A stretch of DNA of 64,000 nucleotides, from NCBI GenBank assembly GCA_037903355.1, contig JBAJFE010000055.1, positions 248,001 through 312,000 of the forward strand, in the 5' to 3' direction. Numbering within the stretch: position 1 is the first letter of the stretch; every line of letters begins with the position of its first letter. The DNA comes from Trichuris trichiura. Taxonomy: Eukaryota > Nematoda > Enoplea > Trichinellida > Trichuridae. Below the pieces are notes generated by a model that saw only the letters and a program-made list of their open reading frames with translations, did not search any database and was not told the origin of the DNA. Of this stretch, positions 47,213-58,400 are shown in pieces. A program made the position numbers and the translations under genes.

Positions 47213-47860
47213 ATGACCTCTATTTATGCCAACAACTTTCCCTGCCCGCTTAGCATAAAATGGTAAACTAAAAAAAAGCGCTAACCCATTTTTCAGTTGG
47301 CCAAGCCCAAGAAGGAAGTTGGAATTTCATCGCGCAAAACGCAAAGCCTAATTTGCATAAGCAGTTGAGCCTTTGCGGATTTCTCTTCCGGAATTGGCGG
47401 CATATTTTTTATTTAGCGGCCGAAGCTTACGCAAATACTTATTAGTAGTATTAGCACTTCGCTGAAGAAGTCCAGTTTGCGTAACGGCGGGCAAATTTCG
47501 ACGCGAAAATGTATTCGCATCTCCGGCATGTCCATTGTCCAAATGAGGAAGTGTTAATTGCGCAGTGCGACTATAAGATGAGCAGGTCGATTTGTAAGCT
47601 AAAACTTTTCGCACTGTCATTGTTGGCCCAACGACCAATGGCGTTCGTCCGCAATGATCCAAATCAAGTTGTGGCAGTGCGGTCGCTTTGTCATCATTGT
47701 TAACCATTTCGTTCTCCTTAACAACAAATGGAACAACGCGCGAAGGGCGCTGATGATGAATTGAGGTGAACGCTTTGACGTTGGGCCGCGGTTCGTCGAA
47801 GTTCACGTGCGAACCGTAACAGCCGAGACGGCGGCGATTGATTGGCGAAGAAGCAAAAAA

Positions 47861-47875
47861 AGAAGAAGAAGAAGA
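47861..47875. repeat. (AAG)n microsatellite
   Basis: Consecutive GAA/AAG units in an A-rich run. Confidence 0.85.
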
Positions 47876-48709
47876 GACAGCGAAAGTTGCTTGCCCAATT
47901 TTGCGCAAAAGCGAATGAAACTTCTTCGTTCGGCAAATCCAACTGCCGGTGCGTTCGTTGGCGTACTTTTAGTCGAAGGTGTAAACGTGACAACGAACGC
48001 AACAACCCCTTTCATTGACGTTTTCAATGGTCACGCTAAAAATAGGCATTCACTTCGGCAACGCTTCGCTTCCGGTCGTCGTCCAGTCAACCGCCATTTA
48101 AAGTATATTACGCGCAAAGTGCGATTATACAAACTTTAAGTCGGTTCGTTCGACTTCAATTGACGAGCACTTTTGTACGAGCAAAAATAGTCGCCTTCGC
48201 CGTCGTCTTCTTTGGTGAAATTGCTTAGATTAATTGCAAGAACGGACGACAAGCAATTGTTTAGTTGATTACGTGAGAATCATAGTACGGTAGCTTTTTC
48301 TTCGTCATCCGCTCGGCCATTCCCTCCTTGCTTTTCGTTGGCGACGAAACGACTGGACAAATTTGGCTTAAAAGTTGCGCGCCTTACCGTAAGCCGGCCG
48401 AACGGGCGCGTTGTCATTGCATTTAAGATGGCAAAGGTCGAGCCCCCATTGTTGACAATGATTGGCCGGGTCGAAGCGGGCGCTTTGGAGAGCAAGGAGC
48501 TTTGCAGGGCGCCGACACCGTTGGCGCGCGAGCGGCTTTTGTTGCGTCGGCCGTTGTGTTCCGCCTGTTTGCATCGATTGTGCAAAATCGATTGCAACTC
48601 GTTTTGCAGACGACGACGAACTGATTTTCCACTGTTTCCACATTTGCCCACTATCCGTCGTTGCCGCGTATTCTTACGCACTTGGGGCACGCACGACGCG
48701 AGTGCGTAC

Positions 48710-48729
48710 TCTCCTCTCTCTCTCTCTCA
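48710..48729. repeat. (TC)n microsatellite
   Basis: A CT-rich dinucleotide run about 650 bp upstream of the receptor start codon, possibly in the promoter or 5' UTR. Confidence 0.85.
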
Positions 48730-49073
48730 CTTTAAGCGTGCAGAATATGCGCACTTTTTGTCAATGCTTTTGCATGTGCAGCCGATGCGTAATCAACAAC
48801 GCTGGCGGTCGTTGGCTGGTCTGCTTTTTCCGTAGTCGTTCAGCTATTTTTCACTGTTTCAGGTTACTCTCAACCGTTGCAGCGGATTTTACGTTGCTGC
48901 AAAACATTGTATCGCCATCGGCTTCTTCTTCTTCTTCCTTGCTTCGCTGAAGCCATTGGTGGCGAATTGGCGCAGCCGTCGCTGTTTGCTTTAATCCCGT
49001 CTGGTTCATTCTTGCCCGCTTTGCCTACGTTCTTTCATCAATTTCTCCGCGCGATAACTGCTGCCCCCTTCAA

Positions 49074-49110
49074 CGTCGTCGTCGTCGTCATCGTCATCGT
49101 CGAAGTCGTC
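49074..49110. repeat. (GTC)n trinucleotide repeat
   Basis: An imperfect GTC/ATC run about 270 bp upstream of the receptor start codon. Confidence 0.88.
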
Positions 49111-49376
49111 TTAGCTGTGGCCATCGTCCAAGTCGCTTCCTTCATTCTCTATACTCTCTTCTCTTCTTATTTTTCTTTGTTCAACGCCGGTCGAAGTCAT
49201 TGACAAATTACTGGCGTACTTTCATTGACCACGTTGCCAGTTGGTAAGCGTAATAGCAATATGCACACCTTTTCTTGTACGCTTTGAGCTCTCAGTGTCA
49301 GGTCACCGTTGCCTACAATGGCGTCCTATTGGCAACGACCTTACCGGTTCGTTGTCCGTCGACGCCCATAGTTGAC

Positions 49377-49461
49377 ATGTACCGTTTGCTTGTAACAATC
49401 TTCCGTCTCGTCTCTTTACTACTACTGTTCATTCGGCCCGTCGCCGCCCTTGAAGAAGTTG
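49377..49461 (+). CDS. Insulin receptor exon 1: signal peptide
   Basis: Encodes [20 protein letters not shown] followed by PVAALEEV: a basic start, a long hydrophobic core and a likely cleavage site after Ala23 or Ala24. This is the only in-frame ATG before the donor GTTG|GTAAGT (phase 1), and the phase matches exon 2. An extra 5' untranslated exon may lie upstream. Confidence 0.85.
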
Positions 49462-52400
49462 GTAAGTATATATACGCATATATACACCTCCGTTTCTCTC
49501 CGTCTTTGCTCCTCTCATTGACACGTGTTGAGAGAGAGACAGAGAAAAGAGACCGTTGTAGTGTAGTACCTTTCGGCTTGACCGATCGATCAATCAACTC
49601 ATGCACGTGCCGATGCTGCTTGGCACGTTGCCAAACGATGCCTGTTGTTTTCCCGTTGTGTTCCCTCTCAATTTTGCCGCTGCAAAGCAAAAAAGGGATA
49701 AATAGTCTTAGTTGGCAAGAAACAGCGCCTTACCGCCGCTGCTGACCCCAAAGAGCTTAAGTTTTAACCATCCTTTGCTTATTCCATATTTGGCACGCAA
49801 TTCCCATCCCACTTTGTTACATTAAGCCCAACACTTAGGCTAAAGCAAGTAGTTAAGCCGAGAGGGAGAGTCCCTTTCCCGAGGAAGGAATATATGTGTA
49901 CATAGAGGGCGCTAATGGTCGATGGCGCACTCGTCTGGGTGCGGACGTTTTTTTGCCGATGCGAACGCGCGGGAAAAAAGTAAAGGAACGAAGAAAAAAG
50001 TAAGAAATTAAATGCGGGAAGAAAAAAACAAGAAGCGCCTAGACGCAAGAGTAAATAGAGACGGAAGCGGCCGTCGCCTTTTTTTCTTAAAACTTCATCT
50101 CCTTTCCTCCTCCTCAGCGCGAAAGTATGTCACCTGCGCGAGGCTACTTACTACGCGCCGGTTTTGTTAACGGGGTCTGGTTTTTGCCAAGGGATGTTCG
50201 CGCGCTGAGAATCGACGACTGAGACGACTTTGTTGTTGTTGTTGTCGACTCGAAACGCGACAAATGCCCAAAATGGATCGACAACACAGGTAAGGTTAGC
50301 AGTTATGCAAATTTTTCACAACACAAGTAGCCGAATCGAGTTGAAGCCGCCTTTGAAGATCCCGCTACTTCGTCCACTCAATTCGACCTTGCCTTGTACG
50401 CTCTTTGGCTTCTTCTTTTTCGTCCCCGAAAAGTTGTCGCATCGACTCGTCGCCTCAATGGGGGCGCCTTGAGCAGAGCGTGTCTGTCCGAAGAAAAATA
50501 ATTTTCCAAACAATGTTGACACTTCCGCGTGCGCGCGAGACTTGCCACGCTCGCTTTGAAAAACTTTGGAGGACGTTTGAAAAGTGTCTCCGCTGCACAG
50601 CATTTGAAGAAGACTTCTCAAACGCCAATTTGGAGGAGGCGCGAAGACTTACCAGCGTTGCGACGATCGCCTTTGGAACTTAGAAGCCAAGAAAGGGAAG
50701 ACAGGTTGGAAGAGTAGTCGCTTTCAGAGCCTTTGTGCCGGACGTACAACTCCATTTATGGTCACGTTGCGGTTGTGCGCTCGCGCATTTTCCGTGAACA
50801 TTTAAATGCTCAAGTTGGGGGCGGCACCAACGCGTGCGGTGGAAGTTGTTATTCACTGTCGCATTTCATTCAAAGCAACGTGTTTACTACTACACGATGT
50901 GATCATTCTTTTCCCGTTGGCCACTTTTGGTTGCCTAACGTTAAGGGCGCTTCGTTGTGGGTGTACGTACGTACGGAAAAAAAAGCCGTCGGCCGATCAT
51001 TCCTCCTCCATCCGATGCTTCAACTTTGATGCCGCAAAAATGCGGTGGCGAGATAGTAGGCGCAAAGTTGAAGCATCGAGTCAACAAAATGGGCGCTGCT
51101 GCTGTTACATTAATACTTCCTCCATTCTTAAGTAAGATAAGGCGTGACGTTACGCGAAAGAGAGAATTTCCGCGTACGTTCATGTTCTCCTTATCAATAA
51201 AAAAAATTTACATTTTGCAAAAATAGGCAAAGCTGAGAAAAAGCAATGGAAAGGAAGAAAAATGCAAATTAGTTGAAAGGAACAACAAGTAATTATTCAC
51301 TGTAGCTGTTGTTCTCGCATTCATTCCGATCGTTTTTAAAGGATTGGAAAAGTTTTTTTAAAGCTGCTTTGGCTCGTCGATGTCAAAAATTCTCTCCTTC
51401 CCGCCGAAACTGAATGGTCCATTCATATTTTCTAGTGCTAACCTTTGTAACGGTCGTTGTTGCCTCAAATTTTAAGCCGCCTTCGAGGTTGAATGTTACG
51501 CGTAGTTTTGCCCCCACTTGAATGAATGGCTGAATGAGGAGTCGCTACGCTAAGTGATCTAAGTGCTTCATTCTTGACCAAAAAATAATCTTATTAATGG
51601 GCGCGTACAGCCAGGTCGTGCGTAACGCGTAAAAGAAATATATTCTTTGTTCTACAGTAGCGTCAATGATTAGCAAGTTTTATCGCGCGTGGAAATTTTT
51701 CAATTAAAAAAAAAAAGTTGCTCCCGCGCCGACTAATTCGCTTAGTATTATTCTCTCTTTCTCTCTCTTCAATGAACTTAATAGTAGCGCCTCGCGAGTC
51801 AGCGGAAGTTAAAAAGCCGAGCCTTTTTGTTGATCGCTTTCGGACTTTTCTTCTCCTTAATTTTTCGTCCTGTCAAAAGTGTCAAATTTCGCGCGTACGC
51901 TTAGTTGCGTTAATGCAAATGTATTTGCCTTCAATTATCATATAGTATGGGCGAGCTAACGGAAAGTAAGTTACTACTTCATGCTTCGACTTGGACAGCT
52001 TTTTTCTCTTCTGCAAGCGGTATTTAAGCGTGCGAATTATTTCCGATCAGACTGAGAAGTGAAGGGCTCAAACCCGCTGCTTGCTAGTTTCCGAAACGAG
52101 GTTTTACGTAGAGGAGTTATCCTATTTGGATTACTGTATGATATTCAAGTACGCAGCTGCACCATTGCCCTTCGGCAAGCAGCGGGAGTAAAAACTGCCC
52201 TGCTGACATGTAAAAGCATTGTGGACGATGTCGTGTTGCGTTTAAAAGGCTTGCAAAGTTTAAGCGACTTTAAGGTTTCTCATCCAGTGAAGGTGCAGTT
52301 AAAAAAATATAAAAGTCGGTTTTACGTTAACAGCTTCAACTCTTTGACAGTTCACTACAGTAGCGGCGTTTAAGCGACTCTTCTTTTCAGCGGAGTGTCC

Positions 52401-55400
52401 CTGAAAAGGCTAAATGAATGCTTGTCATGTGATACATATACTTTACGCGCTGGCCAGTCACCGCGGCATCCTGTTTCATTGTGTACATTTTCAGACCGGA
52501 TAGTACAGTATTGTCACTGCCGAAAGTTTTGATTGTTCGCACCGTCATCCGGTGTCAACATGTTGCAAGGCAGCGTACAATAGAACTGTCAGCAGGACAA
52601 TAATCCATGTCATCCAGTTGAGGCTACAACGATCTGTTATCGGTCAGCCGATATATTTTAAAATTATTTGTATTGCAGAATCCGAAGGCCAACTTCCCGT
52701 AAAAATGTGTGTTTGCATTTATGGCTACAGTGCCCGTAAGGAAAAATGGGCGAAGAGCTACAGTATCACTTTTTCGCATTCGGGATTGGAAGTGACTGTA
52801 TAGTAGTAGTAGTACGAGAAGAGATTTTTGTCGTCTCTTAAACGCCCTCGCCGTCGAAAAAATGTAAATTTCTTTCTGACAACCGTACAGATCATCTTGT
52901 TCTACCCTTTTCTAAGCCTAAGCCTTATGCTTAGGCTTAGAACAGGATGGCCAAGAAACTTACGGCATGACGCTGGGCCCAGCAAAATTTGTATGCGTAC
53001 GTACTAGGTGAATACCGTTTAACTGCAGTTGCAAAACCGCCATATTTAGAGAGAAATGCCATTAAACTCTCATCTTAAAAGGCTCAGCTTAAGGTTCAAC
53101 ATTTTAAAATGATGACCGAATGTTTTATATTCCTCCGATAAAAAACAAGCAAATCGCCCTTAAGTTGGTCTTTTGGTTATTATTTTAGGTCGGGTGGTGT
53201 TTTTTTTAAAATTAGACTATGCATGCCTTACATGGAAAGGAAACAGTGATATACAACAGCAAAAGTGGAGAGGTGTTACTGTAAGATTAATGATTGTCAA
53301 GTAAGTCTGTCAGCGCTGCAAGTAACGCCGAGCTCGTTTTTCCCTCCGCTTACGTTGCAGATGGGCAATTCCTCATTTGGATTGCTCAGAGATCCGTAAC
53401 AAAGTTTTGAGAGTAGACTTGAAGCGATGGAAACAATGAATGGTTAACGAGAAAAATGATTCCAGTAGAAATGTTTTTCAAGCGGGCGTTTTCTTCTTGT
53501 TTCAAGGCAGCCTTTGACAAGTTAGCCGACGATTTTGGCTTGACGTCACGTTTAAAAGCTGCGACGAAGTAAAGTTGAGCGCGGGTTGAGCAAACAGCCG
53601 AATTGTCTAAGAAATATGCTCAGGTACTAACTGTAAAAGAAGACATTTGGCGCGATTTTTCATTCTTAGGCTAAACGACCAACTACCATTTTTAAAGGGA
53701 TACCAAAAGTTGGTTTATTCAACCTCTTTTTTTTAAAGTAGTCTTTTCCTAAAAATATACACACTGCGTATACGTTGTCGTCTGTCGCTCCGAGAGCAGC
53801 TTGTAGCTTCAGCAGTCTAATAGTTCTTAGCGTTGGTACTGTCGTGTTAACGATAAGCAGGTGACTAGCAAGCAAACGTAAAAAGAGAAAGTAAAAAAAT
53901 GTTCAATTATTTTTTAAAAAGATTAACCATTACTTCCAGTTGAAAATCCCATAACTGCCAACTTACGAACGTCGATAGATAACATTTTATCTGATCAGAC
54001 TAATTTCTTAAGTAATAATTCAAGTTTAGGGTAATTTTGGTAAACTAAAGATCTGCCTGCCGACGGGAAAAAAATCGGAGCAGTCGCGAAAGTAGTAGTA
54101 GTAGCAGGTGGAACTTTCTGTTTCTCATTAGCGAATACTTCAATTGCCGTTGCTGCCATTTTAGGTGAGCAGCCGTAGATCGTTGAGAAAACCTAATTTT
54201 CATTTGGCAGAGCAAACTTTTCCGCGACTGCTTAGATGTACTGTAAATAATAGGTACTAAATCGAATTTATGGTGTTCATTCGTTTTCCTTTCTTCTTTC
54301 GAAGACGGAAAAAGAACACGGCATTTCCATTTACGGCCAGTCGTCTCTGGCAAACTTAGCATTTCGGTTGGTTTGCTTAAAAATGCCATAAAAGGAGAAG
54401 AAAAGTTAAAGGGGGAATCCTTTTGTATATAACATCTCCTAACGTCGTTACTGACGTTGACCAAAGATCTGTACGGCCCATTTTTGGTTAACCAACCTTT
54501 AAAGAACATTTTAATTTGCCCGTCCCTTAAAACGTGGCTATTTTTAAAATACCTATAGGCAGGTCAATCTTTTCTTTTACGATTCACCGGCGGCACCGAA
54601 CGATTGGAAGTGTAAAGGAAAGCTCTTCCAATAACCCGTGGCCAGAAAGCGAACAATTATTAGCTTCTACTATATGTTTACCGCTTGAGGGCTGCTTTCG
54701 TTTTTGTAAGGGCGGAAATTCAGCGCCAACCGTAAAATGCAATCGAATATTTTTCAGCCGATCGACTTCAACGAAATATTCAAGGTGTTTCAGCCCTTCA
54801 ACTAGCGAAGAGGTAGTTTTGTTTGGTCATTTTAAAACGGCCAAAAGCTCAGTTGGAAACTCGCGCGAATTAAGAGATAAATTTAAATTTTTACCTGTTC
54901 TAGGAGGGATGGCTCCATCTTTTTTACGCTGCCGGACCGTCGTTCGGGATTTCGCCGTATAACAGCCGTAGGATAAATATACTTTACCCTTAGCTTTTTT
55001 TGCCGAAGCCAAATAAGGATAATGTGAGTTTCGAGGGTCAGCCTCCGGGCAATGTTGTATGTCTCGTCAGTTGGCGGGAAATGAGGTCAGTAACTCGTCT
55101 TCCTTACGCTCCCTCGTTGCACCATCGTCCTGTTCGATATGTCACGACTCCTCGAAAACGCGCAGCACGAAAGCAAGTTGCACGGGGAATCCTTACTTGA
55201 AAAATCGTTAAACGATGGTTAGGTACCATAGTTAACTCGTTGCAATTCGCCCTATTAAATAATCTTCTTTTTTTGCTATAAAACCCAGTGTGCTCTCTCG
55301 TCTTTTTGATGGCAGCGTGGGGCGGACATACTGTTTTTTTTATCGCCCTTTTTTTAAAAAAAATTTTTGTTGCAGTCTGCAGCGGATTCGACATAAGAAA

Positions 55401-58400
55401 CTCTCCTCGTCATTTCTACGAAAGATTGTCGAATCGTGCTCGCGAACAGTGGCGTCGATGTTCGGTGGTCGAAGGCGACGTCCGTCTTATTCTGATGACC
55501 AGAGAAGGCCTAACGCAGGAGGACTTCGAATTGGCCGCTATGCCAAATGTACGCGAGATAACCGGCTCCTTGCTGGTCTTTCAAGTTGTGTAAGTAGTTA
55601 TTGTTGTTCCGCGCTTTGGTAGTTGAAGCGAAGCAATTGTTGTTGCAGTGGTTTGCAGTCGTTGGGTACGGTATTTCCCAACCTGCGCATCATACGGGGC
55701 AATAGTTTGGTGTACAACTACGCTTTGGTGTTGTTTCAAAATCCGCACCTACGCGAAATCGGTTTGTCCAATTTGACCGAGATATCGAAGGGTGGCGTGC
55801 GTATTTTCAACAATGCCGAACTGTGCTACGTGAATACGGTCGACTGGGTGAAACTTTGCCGCGAAGATTTTGCCCACGTGGTCGTCGAAGGCAACAAGGA
55901 CCCAAGTACTGAATTCACACTTACCTGTTGCAAGTTTTGCTTTGGTTTTTGCTCTTAGATCTTTGCTCGGAGAAGTGCACCAATCAGAGCAAATTTTGCG
56001 TCAAGCATCGCGCTTCGGGGGTCAAAGATTCGTTCATTAATGCCTGTTGGAACCATGATACCTGTCAAACCGGTGCTGACGCGTCCACTTGTTTGCCATA
56101 TTGATGATGTAGCATTCTTAACTGTTTTAGGTTGTCCCAAAGAATGCACGGAACGCGGTTTGGCTTGCAACACCACAATGGAACCATGGTTCTGTTGTCA
56201 CCCAATGTGCGCCGGTGGTTGTACAGGTCCGCATGATACGGACTGCTATGCTTGTCAGCACGTACACTACGAAGGCCGATGCTTAAAACGTTGTCCAGTC
56301 GGCCTATACGAGCTGAGCAATCGTCGATGCATATCTCGACAGGAATGTGTCAGTCGAGGAGTCGTAAAAGACGAAGTGACCGGTGATGATTTATACTACA
56401 AAGCTTTGGAAGCCGAAGGAGTCTGCGTCCTTCGATGTCCCCCCAACTACGAGGAGGACCCAAACGATCCGCGTAAATGCATCCCATGCAAAGGAATCTG
56501 CCTGAGAAGTAAGGCCGCGCCTGCCTTCTTCTATTTCTCCGAAAACGCTTTACATTGAAGAATGCTTTGGCGGAGACGTGCGCAGTCTGTCGGAAGCGTC
56601 CCAGTTCAAAGGTTGCAACATTGTAATAGGCGCTTTGGACATCATGATGCAAAGCGGCTTGGACAGTAAGCAACTCTGCTTGGCGGCGGTTCGATTCCAT
56701 TACGCAATCGTTGTTGTAGGCAATTTTGCCGGCAAATTGGAAGAGTATCTCGGTGACATACGAGAAATCACGCACTACCTAAAAGTCTCGTTTTCCCCGT
56801 CGTTCGTTTCGTTGAATATGCTGAAGAATCTACGCGTCATACGGGGCCAAGAATTGTGGAACGAAAAGTAGGTTTATCACACTTTTCTGATAAGTAGGTT
56901 CGATTGCTTCGTATGACTTATAAGGTAGCTAGGAACAGGTTGTCTCTTTCCCGCGAGAGCTAATAGTCTGTATCATTAGGTAAAGTGAGTAAAATCAAAA
57001 TGACCGTATGTATTACAGTCCGTAGAAAGGGCTCAAATGAAAATACATGTCGGTCCCCTATCTCCGGTAATATGTTCTACGATTTTTCGCGCTAATAGTA
57101 GGTAGCCTAACGCATACAATGCCATTGCGTAGAGGAGATGCAATATTAAACATCCGTGCATTCAAGCAATTAGACAGAACACTCTTAGCAACATGCAATG
57201 TAAAAGCAGTGGGACTATGAACTTTTCTGTTTTCTGATCACTGGCGACGTTTGAGCAGTATGTAGAGCTAGTAAAGTAACAGCTTATATAGTATCCGCAT
57301 TATTGTACAATAAATTAGTTTCGTAAAGTTGACCATTAATGAGCGATAACGTTTTCATACATCACAATTTTGAGAAGAGGATTTCTGTATCACATTTTGA
57401 AACTGTATGAGGCTAGAGCATGACGCGAACGCAATCGCGGGTTTAGCTGCTTATCATTTTGCTTCTATGCTTGAATATTTAAGCTTTGTTTTTTTGTACT
57501 TGAATTTCACTTAAGCATACAGTAAGAAAAGCCCGCCCTTTTCCGAAAACAAATCAAAATTTTGAACTAAAGATTTTCAAGTAACAACCGTCTACGGAGC
57601 TCGTCGGTTCGGCTGGTTGTTTTCGAACTTAAAAAAGTAGCATCAGTTGGAATATAGCGTATTAGAAAGCAAGCACAAGTTAAATTCAGCAAGCGACGGA
57701 CTCGGAACTTGAACATCATTTAAATGGTTCTGTAAAACTATTCTCCTCGGCTAAAGCGAATAATGGAGCTTTTATTGGGGCTTTCAAATTGAATGATCTT
57801 TCTGCCGTGTACATGTAAAAAGCAAAAGATATGAACAGTTCTTTTCTCTTTCCATATAAGGGCCTAACCGCAGGTTTCTTTACCGGCTAATAGCGACGAC
57901 TATTTTTTTTTTATTAGTCTGTTCTGTTGCCCGCTAAGGCATGTATTAATAAGGTGAAGTAAAGAAGTTTAATTTATTTGAAACACGTTCGGGCCGAAGC
58001 TACTAAGACGGATCTGACGTGATATAATGTGTCTAGGCTATAAAAACTTGTTTGCCCGCCACCAGACATCCTATAGGTTTTATACTTTTAAAAGCTCATT
58101 ATTAGAGGTCGGCTGCGATGCTGTTTTCGGAGTCCTAGTCGTTTTTCTTTTCAAGCACTGAAGAAAGGCGCAGCTGGCAAAGGGAAAAAAGTTTCTATTT
58201 TTTCAACTAAAAGCCTCTGCACTTTTAGTTACTGTATTTCTACAACCTGATTATCATTCACTTTTTGAATCCTCGCATTTTTTTGTTATTCAAAACGAAC
58301 TATTTGTCAGCATGCTGCTTTTTGCTCGAGTTTGAAAGTTGCAAGTTTTTAAGACCTTCGATATTTTTACTGCCATTTTTCCTTACAGTAATGTGTTAAA

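Larger units (their letters stand above)
32627..49376. other. Intergenic DNA between RUNX and the insulin receptor
   Basis: No conserved gene was recognised on either strand. The stretch contains simple repeats and a 253-bp palindromic element at 40.48-40.73 kb. The GC-richer last 2 kb (47.3-49.3 kb) probably includes the promoter and 5' UTR of the receptor gene. The overlapping open frames there on both strands have no recognisable domains. A 172-codon minus-strand frame at 46.7-47.2 kb is listed separately as doubtful. Confidence 0.55.

Noticed and set aside
47348..48950. Dense overlapping open frames of 90-186 codons on both strands
   Set aside because: Mutually overlapping, no domain, no consistent splice pattern. 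More likely the GC-rich promoter/5' UTR side of the receptor gene.
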